This document shows positions 56,208 through 64,000 of a stretch of 64,000 bases of DNA, one piece after another; position 1 is the stretch's first letter, and every line of letters starts with the position of its first letter. Below the pieces are notes generated by a model. That model ran no database searches. It worked only from the letters and a program-made list of their open reading frames with translations, and was not told the origin of the DNA. This DNA comes from Bacteroidota bacterium (GTDB lineage Bacteria > Bacteroidota > Bacteroidia > UKL13-3). The stretch spans positions 53,515-117,514 of the forward strand of contig CANHVU010000009.1 of the NCBI GenBank assembly GCA_947464275.1. Reading direction: 5' to 3'. The position numbers and the translations under genes were made by a program.

Positions 56208-56894
56208 TTAATTTTTAACTAAACAATCCAAGACTTGGGTTTCAGTATTTAATATATCATTTTCAATTTTTGTTAATAAGACCAAAACAATTGCGGCCGG
56301 TTTTTTATTAAACATTTCTTTTTCCCAAGAATCCCCATTTGTTAAATTCTCTGCAATCAAATCACTTTTAACTTTTTCTCTATCAATATCAGATAAAAGA
56401 TTAATCATTTCTAACCTACAGGAATTAATATTATTTTTCAGCTCAATACCTAATCCTTGTTCCAATATAAATGATGTTGACAAATAGGCATTATTAATTT
56501 CTCTATTTTTATCTGATTTACTATCACCATTATTTTCCCAACCACCTGCTTTCGTAATAATTAAGTCTTTAAAACCTTTTACATAAAACAATAATTTTTT
56601 AGCAGACTTATCACATTTTTCTGCTTGAACTTTATTGAAATTATATCTTTCATTATTAGGGTTATTAGATAATTGTGAATCTATTGATTTTAAACAATTA
56701 TTATTTTTTATTTCTAACATATTTCTAGATTTTACCAGTGTAACTTCTAAATCACGGAAATCCTTTATTAAATTTGGATATTTAAATTTTAATAAAAAAT
56801 CAGAAAAATAAAATACCGAAACAATTACAATTATTGAAATTGATAAAAGTTTTTGATTGTATGTTAAAGTATAATTTAAAAATTTGAGTTTCAT
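56208..56894 (-). CDS. Membrane-anchored protein, unknown
   Basis: This 228-residue protein has one N-terminal membrane helix (about 15-35) and a helical, Lys/Asn/Asp-rich exposed part. It is the last gene on the minus strand of the accessory block, 39 bp after a small protein. I recognise no domain. It may belong with the small membrane genes just upstream. Confidence 0.5.
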   Translation of the reverse strand: MKLKFLNYTLTYNQKLLSISIIVIVSVFYFSDFLLKFKYPNLIKDFRDLEVTLVKSRNMLEIKNNNCLKSIDSQLSNNPNNERYNFNKVQAEKCDKSAKKLLFYVKGFKDLIITKAGGWENNGDSKSDKNREINNAYLSTSFILEQGLGIELKNNINSCRLEMINLLSDIDREKVKSDLIAENLTNGDSWEKEMFNKKPAAIVLVLLTKIENDILNTETQVLDCLVKN

Positions 56895-56933
56895 TTAGGT
56901 TTAAGAGTTTAAAATGCTGTTTTTTGTAAATTA

Positions 56934-57137
56934 CTATTTGTTTTTATTTCTCTCTTTAGTAAAAGGATTATTATAAACTGCATCTATGATTTCATTACTG
57001 TTTTCTATCATTGAATCAATTCTTTCTTGCTCCGCTGCTGCTTCTTGAATATCATTAACGTTATCAATAATTTTATCTTGAATAACCCATGATGCCCTTG
57101 CATAGGCTGTGTTTTTAAATACATTCCAAAATGACAT
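56934..57137 (-). CDS. Small protein of unknown function
   Basis: This 67-residue protein starts M-S-F-W-N-V-F and is largely helical and charged, with A-A-A-E-Q-E-R and E-N-S-N-E-I-I-D segments. It may associate with a membrane through its first helix. It lies 6 bp after the PH-like membrane gene and is very probably co-transcribed with it. Confidence 0.45.
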   Translation of the reverse strand: MSFWNVFKNTAYARASWVIQDKIIDNVNDIQEAAAEQERIDSMIENSNEIIDAVYNNPFTKERNKNK

Positions 57138-57143
57138 ATATTG

Positions 57144-57611
57144 TTAGTTATAAGCTGTTAAAGTTTGTTCTAATTTATTGATAAAATCTGCTATTGAAAC
57201 CGAATTTTCCTCACTTTTGTTAAATAAAAATTTACGATCAACACCTGAAAGAATAATTCTGAGATAACTATTTAAGATGGGTTCAGATAATTTATTGCTA
57301 ATGTTAAATCCAATTATTGCTATTATTATACCAATAACAATCATTGTTGTTTCTTCCTTTGAAATTCCTAAACCTAAAAATAAAATTCCTACACCAATAC
57401 AAGCAATTTTTTTTATTGAATTTTTTTCATCTTGTTTTTTAAATAATGTCAATTCCTTGTTATAGGTCTCAAGGTCATCATAAATTCCTATTCCATTTAC
57501 AGCTCTTAATGCAAAAGTCTCTTCATTACCTAATGATGAAACATAAAACCTGTCTTTGGTTAACTTACAAGTTAATCCTTCATTGTCTGAAAATTCTGCT
57601 ATTATTTCCAT
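57144..57611 (-). CDS. PH-like membrane protein (DUF6232-like)
   Basis: This 155-residue protein starts with a beta-rich segment containing K-D-R-F-Y-V-S-S and A-L-R-A-V-N-G-I. Two membrane helices follow (about 67-84 and 88-106), and then a second beta/helix part ending I-A-D-F-I-N-K-L-E-Q-T. This arrangement resembles the DUF6232-type family, in which a split PH-like domain is interrupted by a membrane hairpin. Function is unknown. A 460-bp gap separates it from the compact operon upstream. Confidence 0.5.
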   Translation of the reverse strand: MEIIAEFSDNEGLTCKLTKDRFYVSSLGNEETFALRAVNGIGIYDDLETYNKELTLFKKQDEKNSIKKIACIGVGILFLGLGISKEETTMIVIGIIIAIIGFNISNKLSEPILNSYLRIILSGVDRKFLFNKSEENSVSIADFINKLEQTLTAYN

Positions 57612-58071
57612 TTTTTTTGTTTTGAGTATTAATATTATTTATGCTACTTTATGTGTTTATAATTAGATTGGGTAAATCAATCTTATAGATTTGATAATAA
57701 AACTCCCTACATAAAAACTGAATAAAAAATAATTCTAATTTTTAGCTAGTATTGTTTTACGATGGCTATTATTTATTTATTTTTATATTCTTAGATCCAA
57801 TGTCTAACTTTATGGTTGGCGAGGTTATTAATAGATCACCAACCATAGACCATGTAAAATGATTGGTTTAAACAAAAAAGGATAGGTTGAGACACCTGAT
57901 AACACCTCTAAGTTTAATTCCACTACAACGTTTCTTGAACATACCAATAAAAATAAGAAGCTATAGCACATTTATTTTAAGCAATAATTTTTTATTTAAT
58001 TAATCGAAAAGGCTGCATCAATTTAGATAGTTGATATACCTCTTTTGATTATCAAAAACTATTTTACTCAA
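57612..58071. other. Gap between two small operons, with one hairpin
   Basis: The only structure I see is the TATGGTTGG...CCAACCATA hairpin at 57811-57847. No gene is visible. Confidence 0.45.
57811..57847. repeat. GGTTGGTG-type hairpin, copy 3
   Basis: TATGGTTGG pairs perfectly with CCAACCATA around a 19-nt loop. It shares the TGGTTGG/CCAACCA core with the hairpin at 40854 and lies inside the accessory region. Confidence 0.55.
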
Positions 58072-58833
58072 TTATTTTAGATTTTTAGTTATTATTTGTA
58101 AAGGTTTTACAATCATATAGAATGTAATCTTTTTTAAAATAGTAGATTTTTCAATAACATTAGCAGCTTTTGGACCATGTTGGTAATACCACCTTGTAAA
58201 ACTTACGCCCCAATCTCTTTGTAATAGCCAGTTATCTCTAAACATTCTCAAATCCATAACTACTGGATGATTGTAGTTACCCATTGCAGCAGTTGCAATG
58301 AAACATCCCTTTTCCTCTATGACTAATGATTTTTCTGTAGATTCTAAATACTTAGTTTGGTCAAAAACATTATTATAAAACTGTTGACATAAAATTCTGA
58401 ATAAATCACAATTTTTTTGAACAATATCTTCATTGCTTTTAGATCCAGTTATTCTTATAGCCATATTTTTTGAATTACAAATTTTTTCTAATAATGATTT
58501 ATCAATTCTATATCCCGCAACTTCCCAAACTCTTCCAGAGGTATTATCACTTGAAAGTTCAATCGAGTTTAAATTTATGTTTTCATTATCAATAACAAAT
58601 CTGAGTTCTCCATTTCTCAGAAACATCCACTCTTCATTTATATATCTTAATACAATTTGTAGAGAATCACCATTGACACTTTTTATATAACTCAATGATG
58701 CTAGTAAATTACACCCAAAATTTTCATATTTTACTAACATAAGACTTCCAATTGGTTGATCTTTTAAGGGAATTGTTTCAATTTTTGTTGACTGATTAAA
58801 CTTATCAAAAGTTTCATTTACACATTTTTTCAT
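58072..58833 (-). CDS. CFI-box-CTERM domain protein
   Basis: This is a 253-residue protein. The N-terminal 165 residues are unrecognised but well ordered. From C177 there is a typical CFI box: C-F-I-A-T-A-A-M-G, then H-P-V-V, L-R-M-F-R-D, W-Y-Y-Q-H-G-P-x-A-A and a hydrophobic end V-K-P-L-Q-I-I. This C-terminal module is found on many proteins linked to SPFH, zinc-ribbon and stress-type clusters, but what it does is not known. It overlaps the zinc-ribbon gene upstream by 4 bp. Confidence 0.75.
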   Translation of the reverse strand: MKKCVNETFDKFNQSTKIETIPLKDQPIGSLMLVKYENFGCNLLASLSYIKSVNGDSLQIVLRYINEEWMFLRNGELRFVIDNENINLNSIELSSDNTSGRVWEVAGYRIDKSLLEKICNSKNMAIRITGSKSNEDIVQKNCDLFRILCQQFYNNVFDQTKYLESTEKSLVIEEKGCFIATAAMGNYNHPVVMDLRMFRDNWLLQRDWGVSFTRWYYQHGPKAANVIEKSTILKKITFYMIVKPLQIITKNLK

Positions 58834-59468
58834 ATTGTATTTTTTAATTTATTTAAGTATTCATTGTATTTGTTTAAAACATATTTCTGATTATTTATGA
58901 AATCATTGTCATTTATAAAGTTTTTAGAATTCGTATAAAATTTAAATTGCTTAAAAAATGTTTCACCTAATTCAGAAATAAACATTTGCTGAATGAGTTT
59001 ATCCTCTATCTGCTTATCCTCATCTCTATTTATTGAATTTAAAAATGATTGAATTGCTTTAAAATCTTCTAAGAAAAGTTTAGTGTGAGAGGTTGGAAAA
59101 AGTACAGAAAAGTATGTTATGAATTCAGTCCAATAATCCTCTGATATTTTAGAAATAGAATTAACTATGTGAAAAACCTCACAAAATTCACCTGCTTCTA
59201 TAACACCATCATTTGCCATATAATTTATCAATAAAACCTTTGCTTTTCGAAAAAGTATAATTGGATGATCTTTATATTTTGATTTATTAATATTATTTAA
59301 AAGTTCAAATAAATCTGTAGTATATATTTTCCTATCAATCTCATCTTTGAATCTCAGAATTTCAGCTGATGAACCATTGTTTTTAAAGTCATTGCCACAG
59401 AAGTCACAAGAAATTCCTTCAGATAACACTGTTGCTGTACACATATCACAAACTACATATTCCTTCAT
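58830..59468 (-). CDS. Zinc-ribbon protein
   Basis: This 212-residue protein has an N-terminal zinc ribbon (C7, C10, C21, C24) followed by a long helical region with no recognised domain. It starts 3 bp after the SPFH gene and its last 4 bp overlap the CFI-box gene, so all three are coupled. Zinc-ribbon partners also accompany SPFH proteins in the Bacillus ydj cluster. Confidence 0.65.
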   Translation of the reverse strand: MKEYVVCDMCTATVLSEGISCDFCGNDFKNNGSSAEILRFKDEIDRKIYTTDLFELLNNINKSKYKDHPIILFRKAKVLLINYMANDGVIEAGEFCEVFHIVNSISKISEDYWTEFITYFSVLFPTSHTKLFLEDFKAIQSFLNSINRDEDKQIEDKLIQQMFISELGETFFKQFKFYTNSKNFINDNDFINNQKYVLNKYNEYLNKLKNTI

Positions 59469-59471
59469 TAT

Positions 59472-60431
59472 TTATATTTCTTTTAGTAGCTCTACTTTTT
59501 TATCATTAAATTCCTCTTGTGTTATTGCCCCAATTTCAAGCAGCTCTTTTAACTTTTTAATTTTTTCCATTGAGTCTATTGGACTTGAATTTGCCTTGTT
59601 AACACTAGAGCTTATCATTTGTGGCAATAGCATTCCTAAAGCTAAACCGGCTCCTGTATTGAAAGCATCGCCTACTCCTGAATTATTATTTGCAGCATCT
59701 CCGATAGCATTTGCAACCTGAAATTTCATATACTGGTCTAAATTCCCCAAAGCTCCTATACCACTTCGAGTATCTATTAACTTATTTACTTCTTCTGGAA
59801 CTGATATACTTTGGATATAAAAATCATGAATTTTTAATCCCAAAGCACTGAAATCAGTATCAAGTTCAGTTCTTAAAATTAGATTTAACGTCTCTATACT
59901 TTTGGCTATATCAAATACTGATTTTAGCTCTTTTGATAAAATTGAATTCAGTTTAGATATAATAATTCCTTTTAAATAATCTTGAATTGCCTCTGTTGTA
60001 AATAAACCTCTAGTACCTACTACTTTATTTACAAAAAGTAAAGTATCACTAATTTGAATTGAGTAGCTACCAAATGATCTAAGTCGAACCGCACTTAATT
60101 CATTATCTCTAAATAATATTGGCTCTCTAGTACCCCATTTAAAATTGGAAAACAATTGCTTTCCTACAAATAGCACTTCTGCTCTAAAAGGTGAATTAGG
60201 ACCGTATCCAAATGAGGTTACCCATTTCCCGATAACGGGTATGTTTTGCGTTTGTAAAACATGTCTCCCTGGACCAAATACATCTAATGCTTGACCATCA
60301 CGAAAGAAAACGGCATCTTGACTTTCTCTGACTGTAAGTTGTGAGCCCCATTTAATCTCAAGCAAACCATTATCTGGAAGTCTTTTAACTAGAACATTAC
60401 CGTTATTATCTAAAAACTCTAATACTTCCAT
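59472..60431 (-). CDS. SPFH-domain protein with C-terminal SHOCT motif
   Basis: The product is 319 residues starting at ATG 60431 (M-E-V-L-E-F-L-D); a TTG 36 bp upstream would overlap the previous gene. The first part resembles the YdjI-like SPFH family (virion-core-like): V-F-F-R-D-G-Q-A, F-G-P-G-R-H-V-L and K-L-I-D-T-R-S-G. The last 32 residues form a SHOCT motif, I-K-K-L-K-E-L-L-E-I-G-A-I-T-Q-E-E-F. There is a glycine/alanine-rich segment (about 220-260) before it. SPFH proteins oligomerise on membranes; in B. subtilis the relative YdjI is in a PspA-linked envelope stress operon. Confidence 0.8.
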   Translation of the reverse strand: MEVLEFLDNNGNVLVKRLPDNGLLEIKWGSQLTVRESQDAVFFRDGQALDVFGPGRHVLQTQNIPVIGKWVTSFGYGPNSPFRAEVLFVGKQLFSNFKWGTREPILFRDNELSAVRLRSFGSYSIQISDTLLFVNKVVGTRGLFTTEAIQDYLKGIIISKLNSILSKELKSVFDIAKSIETLNLILRTELDTDFSALGLKIHDFYIQSISVPEEVNKLIDTRSGIGALGNLDQYMKFQVANAIGDAANNNSGVGDAFNTGAGLALGMLLPQMISSSVNKANSSPIDSMEKIKKLKELLEIGAITQEEFNDKKVELLKEI

Positions 60432-60432
60432 T

Positions 60433-60912
60433 TTATTTAAACTTGCATATATAAGTTGAACGCTCAATTAGAACTCCTTCAATTTCTTTGATACAGTTCA
60501 TTATCAAAATGGCACTTAAACTCTCTTCAAGATCTACATGACATGTTTTAAATATTAATTGAACACGATCAAAAATTCGCTCGTCAAATTCCATGATTTG
60601 GTCTAGTTCTAGTTCTTTTATTTGATTCATAGCGAAGAAAGAAGACTCTCCATAATTGGAGTGTTTTAATATAGAAGTTAAGGTATTTAGTTTTTTTCTA
60701 ACTAATTCCCAATCTTTAATCAATGGTATTTTATTATCAGCTAAGAGTACCTTTTGAAATTCTACAATCGAAGTTTCCGATTTACTAATTAGAAACGAAT
60801 TATGGTCACGGAAGATTTTATCAGAATTTCTTTTGTCTGATCTTACTTCATACCCATTGTAACCGGGAATTAAAGAACCAATTTTATTTAATATATTTAT
60901 ACTTCTTTTCAA
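60433..60912 (-). CDS. Unrecognised operon protein
   Basis: This 159-residue protein starts with TTG at 60912; no ATG is nearby. Mixed charged and hydrophobic helices are visible with no motif I recognise (W-E-L-V-R-K-K-L-N, F-F-A-M-N-Q-I-K). It ends 1 bp before the SPFH ATG and begins 4 bp after its upstream neighbour, so it is part of the same operon. Confidence 0.5.
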   Translation of the reverse strand: MKRSINILNKIGSLIPGYNGYEVRSDKRNSDKIFRDHNSFLISKSETSIVEFQKVLLADNKIPLIKDWELVRKKLNTLTSILKHSNYGESSFFAMNQIKELELDQIMEFDERIFDRVQLIFKTCHVDLEESLSAILIMNCIKEIEGVLIERSTYICKFK

Positions 60913-60916
60913 AAAA

Positions 60917-61543
60917 TTAAGCGTTATAATTGTTCTTATTTAAATAAGAAAGTATCCTCATTTTTACATTGCTGTATTTTGTATTAACTCCAGAAGGAGA
61001 AATTGCATCCAACAAATGCAACACATTTTCAACAGTCAAGTAATTATAGCCTCGCCTACTATAATCTGTATTGGGCGGTAAAACTTTGGCTTTATCAAAA
61101 CTTTCAAGTGAAATGAATGTCTCAAACAAATGAGTATTACGAACTTCTGCTTTTATACAGCAACTTAATTCAGATAAAAAATGAGCATATTTACTCTCAA
61201 CTGGAATTTTATGTTCTTTTATTTCAGGGAATGCATAGAAACCTACCAAATTGGTTATGCCATCTGTATAATCTTTTGATTTAATAAATATAATTTTTAC
61301 TAAATCCTTATGCTGATCAGCTGGCATATTGTTATGTATAATAGGGCAATCTGCAGAATGTAATTCTTCATTAGCTTTCCCTTCAAGAGCAAAATTAAGA
61401 AAAGTATGAGTGACCTTGTTTTCTAGAACATAATCCATATCAACATTTTGGATATCTTGAGTTGTTGGCAATCCATCCCACTTATTTGAATTCCAGTCAA
61501 TAGAGGTCAATATACCGAAATGTGTTTTTTCTAAATCTGTCAT
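60917..61543 (-). CDS. Unrecognised operon protein
   Basis: This is a 208-residue soluble protein. Conserved-looking stretches are H-F-G-I-L-T-S-I-D-W, L-V-G-F-Y-A-F-P-E-I and R-R-G-Y-N-Y-L-T-V-E-N-V-L-H-L-L-D-A. Together these are faintly like PUA/EVE-type nucleic-acid-binding folds, but I cannot assign it. Its start codon overlaps the stop of the preceding gene by 4 bp. Confidence 0.5.
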   Translation of the reverse strand: MTDLEKTHFGILTSIDWNSNKWDGLPTTQDIQNVDMDYVLENKVTHTFLNFALEGKANEELHSADCPIIHNNMPADQHKDLVKIIFIKSKDYTDGITNLVGFYAFPEIKEHKIPVESKYAHFLSELSCCIKAEVRNTHLFETFISLESFDKAKVLPPNTDYSRRGYNYLTVENVLHLLDAISPSGVNTKYSNVKMRILSYLNKNNYNA

Positions 61544-61863
61544 TTTTTGATTGTGGCAATGTGTAAGCGTTCTTTGATAATACTATTTATAGCAAATAGT
61601 ATCAGTTCTTTTGGTGATTTTCTTTTAATAGAGCTGCTTGCCACTCCTTGAATAAAGGCATATTTCTTTACATTTATCAATGTTGATTCATTAAACAACC
61701 ATTCTTCAAAACCAAAATGATATTTACCTTCAAAAGAATTAGGATTATTACTTTTTCCCTCTTTTCCTGAAAGCTTTTTCCAGTTGTTTGAATTAAACGT
61801 AAGTCGTGTGTATACTAATTGTTTATTATTATCAACTGTAAATTTATACTCTTCATGAATCAT
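61540..61863 (-). CDS. Unrecognised first gene of the operon
   Basis: This 107-residue protein has a compact motif W-K-K-L-S-G-K-E-G-K ... S-F-E-G-K-Y-H-F-G-F-E-E-W-L-F-N (residues about 28-57), which looks conserved; I cannot name the family. The ATG at 61863 is 62 bp from a strong inverted repeat that could be the operator. Confidence 0.5.
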   Translation of the reverse strand: MIHEEYKFTVDNNKQLVYTRLTFNSNNWKKLSGKEGKSNNPNSFEGKYHFGFEEWLFNESTLINVKKYAFIQGVASSSIKRKSPKELILFAINSIIKERLHIATIKK

Positions 61864-61924
61864 AACTTGACCTTTATAAAAAATGCTTACATCAATTTTT
61901 TTCTGTTTATGAATTACAAATAAA

Positions 61925-61957
61925 ATAAAATAATTATCAAAATGATAATTATTTTAT
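61925..61957. promoter_or_regulatory. 15-bp-arm inverted repeat upstream of the SPFH operon
   Basis: The arms ATAAAATAATTATCA and TGATAATTATTTTAT are perfect complements around AAA. It lies 62 bp upstream of the operon's first ATG and is a good candidate operator. It also has a Fur-box-like look, which I cannot prove. Confidence 0.5.
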
Positions 61958-62282
61958 CATAAAGTAAATAAATACAACAAAGTGACAAGTAATTATAATG
62001 TTAATTCACTTAAATATAATAGGTAGATAGCATAACAAACTAGCTAAAATTTTTCAGTTGTTGAAAACTACTAATGCTAGGAAGTTCCATTATAAATTCC
62101 AAACGGTTATTAGTCAATATTGTAACCTACAGCTGTTGGGTACATATTTATTAATAAATTTGAATGACAGCTGCGATAAATAAATAATGGAATTACAACT
62201 AATAAAGTTAAAATTATTAAACACATTTAATAGGTAGTAAAAAGATTTTTATGTATTGGAATTAATCAACTTTAAAAAAACC

Positions 62283-62308
62283 ACTCACCAGAACAAAGAA
62301 AAATGGGT
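62283..62308. repeat. 26-bp repeat, right copy
   Basis: Differs by one base from 55776-55801, on the same strand. Confidence 0.65.
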
Positions 62309-62630
62309 TTTTTATAACTTACAGTCATCAGATAAAAAGTTGAAATAATTTTACATATAAATCTTTACTTTTTATTCCTAATCCTAATATTGTAGCATAC
62401 CCATAATATATTTTGTCTCAGGTATTACTCCTTTTAGCTCATTTAACATAATTAACTAGTATATAAACAGCTCAACTAGAACATTACCACTAGAACCTTA
62501 AATCTCTTTATTAGCTTGCTTCTAGGTAAATTAATATAGGTATCTAATTATAAATAATTTAATACAATTCTAGGGTGTCTAGACCATTTAATGTAAAGAT
62601 ACTTTATTTATAAATCAACTATTTATTGGT

Positions 62631-62936
62631 ATGAGAAGCTTAAAACTAGTTGGTAATTCAATCTTTAACAAAATGATTGAAAATAATTATTACCTGATAA
62701 ATAATCACCTTTTATTCAAGTATTCTGGTATTGAAATAGACCTAAACAATCGTAAAATGGTTATGGGTGAAGGTAAGTTCGTAAATACGTTATATGGCAC
62801 TTTAACAATGCTAGAAGACCCCTTAGAGAAAATTGAAATTATACCATTCAATCAGGTAAATACAATTCAATATATTTCATCAATTGATTTTGATGAACTA
62901 TTAACTGAAACCTATTCTAATTATAACCAAATATGA
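62631..62936 (+). CDS. Small protein of unknown function
   Basis: This 101-residue protein is beta-rich with I-E-I-D-L-N-N-R-K-M-V-M-G-E-G-K and a hydrophobic/acidic end. There is no recognised domain. The stop overlaps the next gene's ATG by 4 bp, so the two are coupled. Confidence 0.5.
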   Translation: MRSLKLVGNSIFNKMIENNYYLINNHLLFKYSGIEIDLNNRKMVMGEGKFVNTLYGTLTMLEDPLEKIEIIPFNQVNTIQYISSIDFDELLTETYSNYNQI

Positions 62937-63181
62937 CATTTAGAGAACTAAAATCACAAATAGATAAACTTGACCCAAAACAACTCAATCAGGAAGTTTA
63001 TATACGTTTTATTGATAATAAACTAAACTTCCATATCATTCAACTTCTATCCCTTGAGCATAGAAATGAAACACAACCAAGTATCAATTGGGCTTGGTTG
63101 TTCGCTGAAATACTAACTGCCAAACAAATATACCAAATCAAAAACCAAGAGGAATTTATTATTAAACCTTTAAGTTATTAA
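62933..63181 (+). CDS. Small protein of unknown function
   Basis: This 82-residue protein overlaps the preceding gene by 4 bp (ATGA). It starts M-T-F-R-E-L-K-S-Q-I-D-K-L and shows a helix and beta mix with W-A-W-L-F-A-E-I-L in the middle. Unrecognised. Confidence 0.5.
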   Translation: MTFRELKSQIDKLDPKQLNQEVYIRFIDNKLNFHIIQLLSLEHRNETQPSINWAWLFAEILTAKQIYQIKNQEEFIIKPLSY

Positions 63182-63195
63182 TACCCTTATAAACA

Positions 63196-63230
63196 AAAAA
63201 TGGTGTCATTTATGATGACACCATTTCTTT
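63196..63230 (-). terminator. Convergent terminator
   Basis: AAATGGTGTCAT (63198-63209) pairs with ATGACACCATTT (63214-63225). The minus strand is followed by six Ts; on the plus strand the tail is weaker. It can serve both convergent transcripts. Confidence 0.75.
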
Positions 63231-63243
63231 AATTAAATCAATT

Positions 63244-63852
63244 CTATAATACACCCCAATCTTCCGCATCCTGTGTGGTATCAAAATATTTCCCTTTTTT
63301 TAACATATAATCAAAACAATCCTTTTTCTTTTCTTTATCAAAATTTTTGAATAGAACATTTACATTTCCGCTTATTTTTCTTTCGTAATCAATCATTCTA
63401 AATGATTTATCATTTTTCATAACAACAAAATGTATATGGTAAGGTCTATCTAATAGGGTTTCATTTTCATACTTCAACATTCTATGAACGGAATAAAATA
63501 TAACCAATCCTGTATCTGATATAAAATCCTTTAATCGCTCAGGTGACCATTCACAAACAGGATTTAAACAACAAAAATAGTCCCACTCAACAGAACGAAA
63601 CCATTCCCAATAACTTTCATATTTTACATTATTTAATAAATTAACATACCCCTGTTCTTGTGGCTTATAGGTTCTCTCTATTACCTTATCCAATATCCTT
63701 ATATCAACTTTATACTTATTGTTCGCTCCAGGCTTCCCTCCTCCCTTAATATACTGAGGATATTTGGATTTTAATTTTCTTACTTTTTCCTTTAACCACC
63801 TAGTTTTTAAAGTGGTGTATTTTGATAATTCTGTGATTGTAAATGTTTTCAT
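63244..63852 (-). CDS. HTH protein with HUH/Rep-like motifs
   Basis: This 202-residue protein has an HTH-like N terminus (about 5-60, F-T-I-T-E-L-S-K-Y-T-T-L-K). Three motifs follow in Rep order: W-D-Y-F-C-C-L-N-P (90-98), H139-I-H141-F-V-V (HUH), and D-Y182-M-L-K185 (YxxK). This pattern matches rolling-circle Rep or HUH transposase-like proteins, but it is shorter than most and the spacing is only a fit by eye. The gene sits at the edge of the accessory region. Confidence 0.55.
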   Translation of the reverse strand: MKTFTITELSKYTTLKTRWLKEKVRKLKSKYPQYIKGGGKPGANNKYKVDIRILDKVIERTYKPQEQGYVNLLNNVKYESYWEWFRSVEWDYFCCLNPVCEWSPERLKDFISDTGLVIFYSVHRMLKYENETLLDRPYHIHFVVMKNDKSFRMIDYERKISGNVNVLFKNFDKEKKKDCFDYMLKKGKYFDTTQDAEDWGVL

Positions 63853-64000
63853 CTATTAATGTTTTTGTGCAGTAAGACCCTCTATATTTTATATGAAGTT
63901 AATTGTCTTTATTAGTAGAAGACCAGAATAAGCATAGAAGGTCTTATTAGCACTTGAAAAATTTAATTTTTACTTATTCCTATAATATAAATAGGCAGTA
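63853..64000. other. Window end, non-coding
   Basis: AT-rich sequence after the HUH-like gene; no feature can be assigned before the end. Confidence 0.4.

Larger units (their letters stand above)
61864..62630. other. Long AT-rich non-coding region
   Basis: It holds the inverted repeat at 61925-61957 and the right copy of the 26-bp repeat at 62283-62308. I see no gene in the rest. Confidence 0.5.

Overview
The window is low-GC DNA from a member of the Bacteroidota. The evidence is a type IX secretion outer-membrane protein (PorV), OmpA-like and DUF-type beta-barrel proteins, a GH97 glycosidase, lipoproteins with short Bacteroidota signal peptides, many TTG starts without a clear Shine-Dalgarno sequence, and promoters of the Bacteroidota type (TTTG, about 19 nt, TAnnTTTG). 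I cannot place it to genus.

Layout. Bases 1-3594 are the end of an integrated element abutting the 3' end of a tRNA-Phe(GAA) gene (3595-3667, minus). It holds the last codons of a tyrosine recombinase, an excisionase-type HTH protein, two unrecognised proteins, a possible small-terminase-like protein and a lipoprotein. Bases 3668-54150 are conserved chromosome: an Fe-S oxidoreductase subunit, rarA, rpoN, aat, two tandem beta-barrel genes, trmB, a RhlE-type helicase, a thiolase, mnmD next to an FAD oxidoreductase, a SirB1-like protein, GH97, an OmpA-domain protein, mfd, a uracil-DNA-glycosylase-like protein, a surface lipoprotein plus TSP3-OmpA pair, acs and a cluster of carboxylate-type transporters, two TPR histidine kinases, kbl, ftsH, porV, ispF, a radical SAM protein, radA and sucD.

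At 54151 the 5' half of a tRNA-Arg(CCT) gene stops in the anticodon loop, and everything after it (to 64000) looks like a second, AT-rich accessory region. It carries a lipocalin-like lipoprotein, a mobile-element RadC-type JAB protein, a compact minus-strand operon, and an HTH protein with HUH/Rep-like motifs at 63244-63852. The operon contains an SPFH-SHOCT protein, a zinc-ribbon protein and a CFI-box protein together with three unknowns, and is followed by three small membrane or unknown genes. An imperfect 26-bp repeat flanks the operon region (55776 and 62283), and a 15-bp-arm dyad lies just upstream of the operon.

How the genes work together. The core is mostly housekeeping. Two local themes stand out: acetate/carboxylate handling (acs, AEC carrier, InsA-like zinc-ribbon/HTH protein, porin, MHS-type transporter) and wobble-uridine tRNA modification (mnmD plus an adjacent FAD oxidoreductase that could be a split MnmC). 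The most promising candidate for an undescribed system is the SPFH / zinc-ribbon / CFI-box operon in the right-hand island. It recalls the membrane-stress ydjGHI genes of Bacillus but has different partners.
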